NCBI GenBank assembly: GCA_945900705.1
Contig: CAMDKJ010000077.1
Coordinates: forward strand, 1-7,663
From: Bifidobacterium breve
GTDB taxonomy: Bacteria; Actinomycetota; Actinomycetes; S36-B12
Reading direction: 5' to 3'
Length of the DNA stretch: 7,663 bases
The position numbers and the translations under genes were made by a program. Below, piece after piece: positions 1 through 5,843 of the stretch (position 1 is the first letter of the stretch; every line of letters begins with the position of its first letter). Under the pieces are notes generated by a model, which was given only the letters and a program-made list of their open reading frames with translations, searched no databases and was not told the origin of the DNA.

Positions 1-55
1 GTAAAACCTTCAGGGCTTAACGACGTTATTCTTTCTGCAACAGTTTCGCAAACAA

Positions 56-87
56 CTGGCCCCGAACCAACAGCGGTCAGGGGCCAG
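56..87 (-). other. Stem-loop beside repeat copy 1
   Basis: CTGGCCCC (56-63) pairs perfectly with GGGGCCAG (80-87), and ACC (66-68) pairs with GGT (75-77) around a 6-nt loop. The position 65/78 pair is A-C on the plus strand but U-G in a minus-strand transcript, which favours an RNA made in the ctaCDF direction. Downstream on the minus strand comes TTGTTTG, a poor U-tract, so it could be a weak terminator or a structured RNA element. Confidence 0.6.
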
Positions 88-115
88 CAACAGGGTTTAA
101 ACACCCCACCTAGTG
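84..115 (-). repeat. 32-bp repeat element, copy 1
   Basis: The plus-strand core reads TTTAAACACCCCACCTAGTG. It differs from copy 2 by one base (position 85 C, copy 2 A). The match with copy 2 continues rightward to about 150, through the end of mini-ORF A. The left part of the element forms one arm of the adjacent stem-loop. Confidence 0.9.
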
Positions 116-128
116 GTAGGGAACGGTG

Positions 129-299
129 CTACTCTTCATTACCCTCAAAACATATAAATATACTCCTTATTGGGTAGTAGTAAGAAGGGATTAGGGTGCC
201 GCCAATACCGGCCACACCGGGGCGTACCCAACCAACACCGAGTGCGAGACGATCAGTTGGCGCTGAACTTACTGGGCTAGCAATATCAATACTTGGCAC
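129..299 (-). CDS. Putative mini-protein A (56 codons), paralogue of mini-ORF B
   Basis: I do not recognise this peptide. It starts at GTG with GGAG six bases upstream and ends in CFEGNEE then TAG. Its middle carries TDRLALGVG and VRPGVAGIGGTL, shared exactly with mini-ORF B. Between the two copies the changes in that core fall mainly at third positions and are synonymous on this strand (Arg, Gly and Ile codons). The divergent stretch before CFEGNEE differs by an in-frame 9-bp indel. The opposite strand also gives an open frame whose third positions coincide, but in this copy that frame is broken by TAG TAG TAA near 176-184. Coding is therefore plausible but unproven. No signal peptide or membrane segment is evident. 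Confidence 0.35.
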   Translation of the reverse strand: MPSIDIASPVSSAPTDRLALGVGWVRPGVAGIGGTLIPSYYYPIRSIFICFEGNEE

Positions 300-417
300 T
301 TAGCGCTCCAATCGTTGGGCGCGCCAATACCCAATTGAGCACCTGCTGCCACGGTACGTCACAAACCGTCAAACACCTAGGGATTCTTCCAACTTTCCGA
401 GCCGGTTCCGCAAACCA

Positions 418-449
418 CTGGCCCCTAACCATTAGCGGTCAGGGGCAAG
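418..449 (-). other. Stem-loop beside repeat copy 2
   Basis: This is a second copy of the hairpin. GGCCCCT (420-426) faces AGGGGC (441-446), and ACC (428-430) pairs with GGT (437-439). One outer mismatch is new (420/447), but the mismatch at the 64/79 position of copy 1 is here a T-A pair (426/441). The wobble position (427/440) again pairs only in the minus-strand RNA. It is followed on the minus strand by TGGTTTGCGG, with no real U-tract, so ordinary rho-independent termination is doubtful. Confidence 0.6.
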
Positions 450-477
450 CAACAGGGTTTAAACACCCCACCTAGTG
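446..477 (-). repeat. 32-bp repeat element, copy 2
   Basis: It carries the same core, TTTAAACACCCCACCTAGTG, 362 bp from copy 1. As in copy 1, it abuts a stem-loop on its left and the 3' end of a mini-ORF on its right (mini-ORF B stops at 491). Confidence 0.9.
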
Positions 478-490
478 GTAGGCAACGGTG

Positions 491-652
491 CTACTCTTCA
501 TTGCCCTCAAAGCACCGAAAGTCACAAATAAAGTGTGAGGGGTTTAGGGTGCCGCCTATGCCGGCCACCCCGGGCCGTACCAGGCCAACACCGAGTGCGA
601 GCCGATCAGTTGGCGCTGAACTTACTGGGGTAACAACATCAATATTTGGCAT
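491..652 (-). CDS. Putative mini-protein B (53 codons), paralogue of mini-ORF A
   Basis: I do not recognise this peptide. It starts ATG CCA, aligned with GTG CCA in copy A, and ends in the same CFEGNEE-stop. A possible ribosome site, AAGGGA, lies about ten bases upstream. The reading frame is also open upstream to a GTG at 766, giving a 91-codon version that starts directly after the ctaF stop; copy A has a TAA at the corresponding place, so the short form is preferred. The antisense strand is open from 429 to 770 and is an alternative. Position behind ctaF on the same strand would allow co-transcription with the oxidase operon. Confidence 0.35.
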   Translation of the reverse strand: MPNIDVVTPVSSAPTDRLALGVGLVRPGVAGIGGTLNPSHFICDFRCFEGNEE

Positions 653-740
653 CAGATTTACGTCCCTTGCGTCAGTAATTGTGGAAACGCTAGCGGCGCC
701 AGGTACTTTCCCCATTACCCCTGCTACCAGTGACACCTGG

Positions 741-772
741 CCAGCAACAGGCTTTAAACACCCCACCTAGTG
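741..772 (-). repeat. 32-bp repeat element, copy 3, overlapping the ctaF stop codon
   Basis: The core is identical over 20 bases to copies 1 and 2, with one change just outside it (GGC for GGG before TTTAAA). The TAG inside the core (minus strand 769-767) is the stop codon of ctaF. The long stem-loop present beside copies 1 and 2 is missing here. Compared with copy 2 about 27 bp are absent at that point, leaving only a short CCAG/CTGG hairpin. Confidence 0.9.
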
Positions 773-1162
773 CGCGAATTCGCCCCGGTAGTACTCAAAT
801 AGCCAACCAACCAAGGCGACGATCAGCAACGTGAAGGCAAACACCAAAAGCCAAACCGCGAATATCAGTCCGAGAACAACTAAGAAGGCCGAAAAGCCAA
901 GCACTAGCGGCCACCACGAATGCGGGCTGAAGAACCCGTACTCCGGGTCGGCTTCGTCGATATTGCCATCAAGTCGATCCTCGGGCCTTGGATAGACCCG
1001 TTTGGCGGTATAGAGCGCATAGAAGGCGACCAAGAAAGCCAAGGCTCCTGAAAGGGCTAACGCGGTGGTCCCGATGGGATCATGCGACAGGTACCAGTAA
1101 GCGAATGCCGTTATTGGAAAGAAAATTGCTCCGAGGCCAAATATTCGGCCTTCAATTTTCAC
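767..1162 (-). CDS. ctaF: Cytochrome c oxidase subunit IV, actinobacterial type (CtaF)
   Basis: This is the small membrane subunit of the actinobacterial aa3 oxidase, which in these bacteria associates with the bcc complex. The 131 residues show four hydrophobic segments at about 6-24, 33-53, 82-101 and 103-123. Family landmarks are RPED (59-62), FSPHSWWPL (78-86) and the C-terminal FEYYRGEF (122-129). The start is GTG at 1162, overlapping the TGA of ctaD by 4 bp (GTGA), so translation is probably coupled; the ribosome site itself is weak. The TAG stop lies inside repeat element copy 3, and the same frame stays open for 91 further codons after it. The qcr genes that often accompany this operon are not in the window. 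Confidence 0.95.
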   Translation of the reverse strand: MKIEGRIFGLGAIFFPITAFAYWYLSHDPIGTTALALSGALAFLVAFYALYTAKRVYPRPEDRLDGNIDEADPEYGFFSPHSWWPLVLGFSAFLVVLGLIFAVWLLVFAFTLLIVALVGWLFEYYRGEFAH

Positions 1163-2856
1163 GGCTTACTTCTTTCAACCGCAGGTACGTGAGTCGTGAT
1201 CGCAAGTTCGGGGTGGTGCAAATCAAATGCCGGTCGCTCAGAGCGGATCTTCGGGATCGAGACAAAGTTGTGGCGCGGTGGCGGGCATGAAGTTGCCCAC
1301 TCGAGCGAACCGCCCCAGCCCCACGGATCATCAACACCAACCATCGGCGCAGTGCGCGTAGTCTTAATTACGTTCCAGATAAAGAAGAGCGTTGAAATAC
1401 CCAAGATTGCAGCTCCCACGGTCGATACCGCATTGAGGGTTGAGAAGCCATCCGAAGGCAGGTAGTCACCGTACCGCCGTGGCATCCCTTGCACACCCAG
1501 CCAGTGCTGCACCAAGAAAGTCGTCTGGAAACCAATAAACAGCAGCCAAAAATGCATCTTTCCTAGGCGTTCATTAAGCATTTTGCCGGTCATTTTTGGC
1601 CACCAGAAGTACAGCCCCGCGAAGAACATGAACACTACGGTTCCAAATACGGTGTAGTGGAAATGTGCCACAACGAAATAGCTGTCTGAAAGGTGGAAGT
1701 CAAGTGGTGGCGCCGACAGGATGATTCCGGTAAGCCCGCCGAATAAGAACGTGAACATGAAGCCCAGGGTCCACAGCATCGGGGTATCAAATGAGACCGA
1801 CCCGCGCCACATCGTGCCAATCCAGTTGAAGAATTTGACACCCGTTGGCACCGCGATCAGCATCGTCATGAACGCGAAGAAGGGCAGATAAACCGACCCG
1901 GTGACATAAAGGTGATGGGCCCACACCGCCATCGAAAGGGCCCCGATCCCCAAAGTTGCATAGATCAAGCCTTTATAACCAAAGACCGGCTTACGTGAAA
2001 AGACCGGGATGATTTCGCTGGCGATACCAAAGAAAGGCAGCGCCAAAATGTAGACTTCTGGGTGCCCGAAGAACCAGAAAAGGTGCTGCCAGAGCATCGC
2101 TCCGCCGTTTTCAGGGGCGAACACCACCGCCCCATAGTTACGGTCAATGAAGGCGAGTGCGAGGGCAGCGGCCAAGACCGGGAACGCAAGCAGGGCCAGC
2201 ACACTTGTGGTGAAAATCGTCCAGGTGAAAATGGGCATCCGGAACATGGTCATGCCCGGTGCTCGCATGCAGAAAATGGTGGTCACGAAGTTGACGGAGC
2301 CAAGGATGGTGCCTAGGCCGCCCATGGCCAAGCCCAGCAACCATAGATCGCCACCCACCTCGGGTGAGTAAAAAGCGTTGCTGAGCGGCGCATAGGCGAA
2401 CCACCCAAAGGCTGCCGCCCCTCCCGGGGTTAGGAAGCCCGCGGCCACGACCATGCCGCCGAAGGCGAACAGCCAAAAACCCAACATGTTGAGGCGTGGG
2501 AATGCGACGTCTGGGGAGCCGATCTGCAGCGGCATGATGACGTTCGCGTAGCCGACGAACAGCGGGGTTGCGAACAGGAACAACATAATCGTGCCGTGCA
2601 TCGTGAACAACTGGTTGTACTGCTCGAGTGAAACGATTTGCAGCCCCGGGATGGCTAGCTCGGCTCGGACAACCAATGCCATCGCACCGGCAGCGAAGAA
2701 CCAAAATGTCGCCAGTATTAGGTACATGTAACCGATCACCTTGTGGTCGGTTGAGGTCAACCAAGACACCACCATCGAGCCGGGGCTCTTTTTCTTGCGC
2801 TTCGGTAATTGCGGTCCCTGATCCGACGCAACAACGCGGTCGATGAGAATTGTCAT
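1159..2856 (-). CDS. ctaD: Cytochrome c oxidase subunit I (CtaD), A-type heme-copper oxidase
   Basis: This is the catalytic subunit: it reduces oxygen to water at the heme a3-CuB centre and pumps protons across the cytoplasmic membrane. At 565 residues it has the usual length. By alignment to the known family, heme a ligands are H87 (MHGT) and H400, the heme a3 ligand is H398 (VAHFHYT), and CuB ligands are H265 (GHPEVY), H314 and H315 (AHH). Y269 is the cross-linked tyrosine. The D-channel is intact with N105, D116, N123 and E267, and the K-channel with T338 and K341, which places it in the A1 type. The N-terminus has a basic stretch (KRKKK) before the first helix. ATG at 2856 overlaps the ctaC stop by 4 bp (ATGA); the TGA stop overlaps ctaF. 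Confidence 0.98.
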   Translation of the reverse strand: MTILIDRVVASDQGPQLPKRKKKSPGSMVVSWLTSTDHKVIGYMYLILATFWFFAAGAMALVVRAELAIPGLQIVSLEQYNQLFTMHGTIMLFLFATPLFVGYANVIMPLQIGSPDVAFPRLNMLGFWLFAFGGMVVAAGFLTPGGAAAFGWFAYAPLSNAFYSPEVGGDLWLLGLAMGGLGTILGSVNFVTTIFCMRAPGMTMFRMPIFTWTIFTTSVLALLAFPVLAAALALAFIDRNYGAVVFAPENGGAMLWQHLFWFFGHPEVYILALPFFGIASEIIPVFSRKPVFGYKGLIYATLGIGALSMAVWAHHLYVTGSVYLPFFAFMTMLIAVPTGVKFFNWIGTMWRGSVSFDTPMLWTLGFMFTFLFGGLTGIILSAPPLDFHLSDSYFVVAHFHYTVFGTVVFMFFAGLYFWWPKMTGKMLNERLGKMHFWLLFIGFQTTFLVQHWLGVQGMPRRYGDYLPSDGFSTLNAVSTVGAAILGISTLFFIWNVIKTTRTAPMVGVDDPWGWGGSLEWATSCPPPRHNFVSIPKIRSERPAFDLHHPELAITTHVPAVERSKP

Positions 2857-3707
2857 ATTGTTGTCTCCCCTGGCATTTGACCTTCGTCGGTGCTACGGCC
2901 TGTATCGAGCAGACCTGACTGACCTTGTGTTTTCAGTTGCTCGACATAAGCGTCGAATTCAGCGCGCTCGACGACTTTGACCGAGAAAAGCATCTGCGAA
3001 TGCTCTACTCCGCACAACTCGGCGCAGCGACCTACATAAGTGCCGACTTTGTCGGGCGTTAACTCAAATGCGTTCGTCTTGCCCGGGATGACATCCATCT
3101 TAAAGAGGAAATCCGGCACCCAGAAGGAGTGGATTACATCAGGTGAGGTGAGCTCAAAGCGCACTTTTTCGTTTACCGGCAGGACTAATACCGCGTTTTG
3201 GGCGGGGGTACCGACCGTATAAACATCTTCATCTAGGTAGTTAAAGCCCCAATTCCAGCGGTAGGCCACCACATTGACCGTTTGCACCTGGTCGTTCTCC
3301 ATGGTGAGAAGTTCACTTTGGTCTCTCGCGGTGAACCAGAAGAGACCTAGGATCATGATTAGTGGGACAACCGTGTAAAGCAGTTCAAGAGGCATGTTGT
3401 AGGCGGTCTGCTCGGGTACTTCATCTTTATGCCGGCGGCGATACGCAACGGCGGCCCACAGCATCAAGCCCCAGGTGAGGATGCCAACCCCCCAGGCGGC
3501 GATCCAAGAGCCATTCCATAAATTCAAAATGGTGTGGGCTTCTTTGGTCGCAGGCTCGGGCATATCGAAGAAAAAAGCCTCATTGGCTGTGCATCCGCTC
3601 AAAATCGTCGTGGCGGCAACCGCGCCAATAACGATCAATAACACGCGCGGGCTTCGCAGTCGCGCAGCCACTTCGGACAAACCCACGAAATACCCTTCTT
3701 CCGACAC
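2853..3707 (-). CDS. ctaC: Cytochrome c oxidase subunit II (CtaC), CuA-binding lipoprotein
   Basis: This subunit takes electrons from cytochrome c (in actinobacteria from the bcc complex) through its CuA centre and passes them to subunit I. The 284 residues begin with a lipoprotein signal: a hydrophobic run at 22-35, then LSGC with the lipid-carrying cysteine at 39. Two membrane helices follow at about 68-89 and 108-126, then the periplasmic cupredoxin domain. CuA ligands are H193, C228, C232, H236 and M239 in CAELCGVEHSQM, and the aromatic patch YRWNW is at 149-153. The GTG at 3707 is the outer start. A second in-frame GTG at 3686 sits 7 bp after AGAAGG, a much better ribosome site, and keeps the whole signal peptide, so the true start may be 3686. 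First gene of the ctaCDF operon. Confidence 0.97.
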   Translation of the reverse strand: MSEEGYFVGLSEVAARLRSPRVLLIVIGAVAATTILSGCTANEAFFFDMPEPATKEAHTILNLWNGSWIAAWGVGILTWGLMLWAAVAYRRRHKDEVPEQTAYNMPLELLYTVVPLIMILGLFWFTARDQSELLTMENDQVQTVNVVAYRWNWGFNYLDEDVYTVGTPAQNAVLVLPVNEKVRFELTSPDVIHSFWVPDFLFKMDVIPGKTNAFELTPDKVGTYVGRCAELCGVEHSQMLFSVKVVERAEFDAYVEQLKTQGQSGLLDTGRSTDEGQMPGETTI

Positions 3708-3816
3708 TTTCTCTGCCTTTAGGCTATCGCACTCTTAGGGGGTAACGCCCCCTCACCCGGGGCGAATTGCTATGAGGGATTCACCACACCGGGGGCCGAC
3801 CACTAACGTGCGTTCC
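3708..3816. promoter_or_regulatory. Divergent intergenic region between ctaC and the desulfurase-like gene
   Basis: Both operons must be expressed from here or from within their 5' ends. The clearest structure is a perfect inverted repeat at 3737-3753, AGGGGG-TAACG-CCCCCT, followed by a second C/G-rich run, CCCGGGG, at 3757-3763 that could pair alternatively with the CCCCC arm. I found no convincing -35/-10 pair on either strand. A symmetric site placed between divergent genes fits an operator, but no regulator is encoded in the window. If the plus-strand gene starts at 3772 rather than 3817, the gap is only 64 bp. Confidence 0.45.
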
Positions 3817-4929
3817 ATGGCTCGCATCTGGCACCCACCGGCGGGCCTCCTGGATGGCATGGGCGGCCAGCCACTTCCGTCAGTTGTAGCGACCGCGATG
3901 GCGGCGGCGGCGGCACAAGGCTGGGCCGATCCAAGGCGGCTGCACCACGCGGGCAGGCAAGCAGGAGCCCTACTGAACGCAGCCCGCAGCAGCATCGCAA
4001 ACAGCCTATCGATGGCCGCCGGCATGACGATTACCACCGAGGAGATCTACTTCACGTCCGGTGTCGCTGCGGCACAAGCTTTTGCCCTTGACGGCTACCC
4101 GGGGGCGCTGGCCTTAGGTTCGGTCGAAACCACTGCGCTGCTGGATTTAGGTGAAGTGCGCCCGGCCACGCAAATAGTTGCCGTCGATGCCTACGGCCGC
4201 ATTGACGCCGAGGCTTTTCACCGGGCCGCAGCAACTGCCGCCATTGCCGCCCTGCAGGTGGCCAATACCGAAGTCGGCACCTGCCAGCCCATTGAGCTTG
4301 TCGCCGCCACCGACCCCGACCTGCCGATCTTGATGGATGCCAGCCAAGCCATTGGGCGGATCCCCTTGCCACAAGGGTGGTCAATGCTCACGGCCGGGGC
4401 TCGTGATTGGGCCGGGCCGGCCGGGGTCGCAATTTTGGTGGTGCGGCGTGAAGTGCGCTGGCTGCCCCCGATAAACGCAGACCGCGGGTGGCTTGGTGGG
4501 CTCCCCGACATCGCTGGTGCGGTGGGCGCCGCTACCGCACTGGAAGCCTTGATGAATGAGCAGGTCACCCTGGCCCAAAAAGCCCACGCCGATATCGAAC
4601 TACTGCGCGCCGGCATCGTCAGCGGGCTTACCGATGTCGAGGTACTCGGCGATCCAGTTTGGCGCCTACCTCACATTCTCAATTTCTCCGTGCTCTATGT
4701 ATCCGGCGAAGCACTCGTTACCGAACTCGATAAACGAGGCTTTGCCGTTGCCAGCGGATCAGCTTGTGTTGCCGACCATGCGCGACCAAGCCATGTTTTA
4801 GCTGCCATGGGCGCCTACACGGGTGGCAATATTAGAATTTCACTACCACTAGGTTGCACCACCGAAACCGTTGAAAACTTTCTTGAAGTGCTACCAAGTG
4901 CTGTTGCCGCAGTAAGGGCAGATATTTAA
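3817..4929 (+). CDS. Cysteine desulfurase-like fold-type I protein lacking the PLP lysine
   Basis: The 370 residues follow the NifS/IscS family throughout: EIYFTSG (76-82), QVANTEVG (147-154), LMDASQAIG (172-180) with D174 and Q177 that normally hold the PLP ring, and ASGSAC (312-317) with the active-site cysteine C317. Key PLP residues are missing. The Schiff-base lysine of the SxHK motif is D197 (GARDWAGPAG), the stacking histidine of the EH motif is T105, the threonine of TSGxT is A84, and the RSGT motif reads WLGGL. The frame is intact, so this is not a decaying pseudogene. ATG at 3817 fits the family N-terminus; an in-frame ATG at 3772 would add 15 residues, and neither has a good ribosome site. 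Its stop overlaps the next start (TAATG). Likely a sulfur-transfer or structural partner of TusA; that role is inferred. Confidence 0.85.
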   Translation: MARIWHPPAGLLDGMGGQPLPSVVATAMAAAAAQGWADPRRLHHAGRQAGALLNAARSSIANSLSMAAGMTITTEEIYFTSGVAAAQAFALDGYPGALALGSVETTALLDLGEVRPATQIVAVDAYGRIDAEAFHRAAATAAIAALQVANTEVGTCQPIELVAATDPDLPILMDASQAIGRIPLPQGWSMLTAGARDWAGPAGVAILVVRREVRWLPPINADRGWLGGLPDIAGAVGAATALEALMNEQVTLAQKAHADIELLRAGIVSGLTDVEVLGDPVWRLPHILNFSVLYVSGEALVTELDKRGFAVASGSACVADHARPSHVLAAMGAYTGGNIRISLPLGCTTETVENFLEVLPSAVAAVRADI

Positions 4930-5174
4930 TGAACCCACAAGTTTGGCTCGATGAAAGAGGGCGCCGCTGCCCGCTTCCGATCATTGCCCTCAATCGCGCC
5001 GCCATGGAGCAGCCGGCCGGCACCGTTATCGCCTTAATAAGTGATGATCCGGCAGCCAAATTTGATGTTCCAGCTTGGTGCCGTATCAAAAATGCGACTT
5101 TCCTCGGTGAAAGCCCAGTTGCTGATGGTGGCGACGGGTTGGTGTTCCAAATAATGGTCGACGAGGCGAACTAA
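4929..5174 (+). CDS. TusA/SirA-family sulfur carrier protein
   Basis: This is a small cytoplasmic protein of 81 residues, the usual TusA length. Family members accept sulfur as a cysteine persulfide from a desulfurase and hand it on, for example to tRNA thiolation, molybdenum cofactor or other sulfur pathways. The signature is near the N-terminus, LDERGRRCPLPI (7-18), with C14 the sulfur-carrying cysteine of the CPxP motif. A second conserved stretch, DDPAAKFDVPAWC, spans 39-51. The ATG shares one base with the upstream stop (TAATG), so it should be translated with the desulfurase-like gene. As I recall, streptomycetes carry these two as one fused protein at a similar locus; here they are separate genes. 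The stop overlaps the stop of aat on the opposite strand by 4 bp. Confidence 0.92.
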   Translation: MNPQVWLDERGRRCPLPIIALNRAAMEQPAGTVIALISDDPAAKFDVPAWCRIKNATFLGESPVADGGDGLVFQIMVDEAN

Positions 5175-5833
5175 CCGGTTAAGCACGGCTCCAAAAGCAG
5201 CGCCTGCTTCAAGGTGAGTAAGTACTCCTCTCGCGAAATTGCTATCGCCCCAAGGCTCGCAAGGTGATCGGTGCACCATTGCACATCGATGAACCGGTCG
5301 TCACCACAGATTCGTAATTTATTCACTAGCGCAACGAGGGCGACCTTTGAAGCGTCTCGCTCACGATGAAACATCGACTCCCCCGCGAAAACTCCCCCAA
5401 CCTCAATGCCATACAAGCCTCCGACTAGGTCGCCCCCTCGCCACACCTCGACCGAATGCGCCCACCCCAGTTGATGCAAGACTGAGTAACTTTCGATGAA
5501 CTCTTCGGTTATCCACGCACCGTCACGACGACCAGCAGCGCATTCGCGCATGACTTGGGTGAAATCCTGATCCATTGTGACCTCGAAATTACTTATTGAT
5601 TTTCGAAGTGACAGACTCACGCGCAAACCCGCAAGACGCAAAATCCCTCTCGGGTCAGGTGACCACCAACCAAGTTCACCGGTATCTACATGCATCGGGA
5701 ACAAGCCCATCCGATAGGCGTTCAATACCGTGCCGGGTGCGAGATCGGCACCAAGCCCGACGATCTCAAAGCCCGGTTCCGCCAATGCAGGGTCAGGCAG
5801 CAGCCAATCACCGGGTGCTGGTTCTACCCGCAT
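5171..5833 (-). CDS. aat: Leucyl/phenylalanyl-tRNA--protein transferase (Aat)
   Basis: Aat transfers Leu or Phe from aminoacyl-tRNA onto proteins with N-terminal Arg or Lys, marking them for ClpS/ClpAP-type degradation (N-end rule). The 220 residues are close to family length. Motifs in order: GADLAPGTVLNAYRMGLFP (28-46), WWSPDPRGIL (56-65), AWITEEF (106-112), AHSVEVW (125-131), LVGGLYGIEVGGVFAGESMF (136-155) followed by DASK (160-163), and the C-terminal QWCTDHLASLGA (185-196). The start is ATG at 5833, 18 bp after the adoK stop, with only a close AAGG upstream. It is the last gene of the minus-strand group and converges on tusA with a 4-bp stop-codon overlap, leaving no space for a terminator. 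Confidence 0.97.
   Translation of the reverse strand: MRVEPAPGDWLLPDPALAEPGFEIVGLGADLAPGTVLNAYRMGLFPMHVDTGELGWWSPDPRGILRLAGLRVSLSLRKSISNFEVTMDQDFTQVMRECAAGRRDGAWITEEFIESYSVLHQLGWAHSVEVWRGGDLVGGLYGIEVGGVFAGESMFHRERDASKVALVALVNKLRICGDDRFIDVQWCTDHLASLGAIAISREEYLLTLKQALLLEPCLTG
5172..5181. repeat. TAACCGGTTA palindrome at the tusA/aat stops
   Basis: A perfect 10-bp palindrome that contains the TAA of tusA and overlaps the TAG of aat. The same 10-mer recurs at 5845-5854, so the two copies bracket aat. Function unknown; possibly chance. Confidence 0.5.
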
Positions 5834-5843
5834 GGCCTTGGTA

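Larger units (their letters stand above)
1..772 (-). repeat. Imperfect tandem repeat array downstream of ctaF
   Basis: This 770-bp stretch has no conventional gene. Read on the minus strand (the ctaF direction) the order is: 32-bp element copy 3 (772-741), mini-ORF B (652-491), element copy 2 (477-446), stem-loop (449-418), mini-ORF A (299-129), element copy 1 (115-84), stem-loop (87-56), then the window edge. Element spacing is 295 and 362 bp, so the units are not identical in length. Homology extends beyond the elements: 84-150 matches 446-512 with about five differences, and 192-298 matches 545-651 at roughly 85 percent. The array may continue to the left. The repeats are seen directly; whether they are coding, structured RNA or plain duplicated intergenic DNA is inference. 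Confidence 0.85.

Noticed and set aside
418..449. Stem-loop as a standard rho-independent terminator of ctaF
   Set aside because: It lies about 320 bp after the ctaF stop and lacks a U-tract; no good terminator is seen directly behind ctaF.
293..475. Plus-strand 60-codon frame from a TTG start, ending in ATGFKHPT
   Set aside because: It has a TTG start without a ribosome site and no recognisable features, and its end is simply the shared repeat element.
429..770. Plus-strand open frame of about 114 codons through the repeat array, ending in WPATGFKHPT
   Set aside because: Its third positions coincide with those of the minus-strand mini-ORFs, so substitution bias alone cannot exclude it. But in the other repeat unit this frame is cut by three adjacent stops near 176-184, and more of the changes alter residues (Ile/Met, Arg/Ser).
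84..772. Three spaced repeats as a possible CRISPR array
   Set aside because: Spacing is about 260-330 bp between elements, units also share long stretches between the repeats, and there are no cas genes.
2144..2764. 206-codon minus-strand frame inside ctaD
   Set aside because: It is an out-of-frame shadow of ctaD, Arg/His-rich with no motif, while ctaD is intact with all metal ligands.
4218..4616. 132-codon minus-strand frame opposite the desulfurase-like gene
   Set aside because: It is an antisense shadow, low in complexity and without family likeness.
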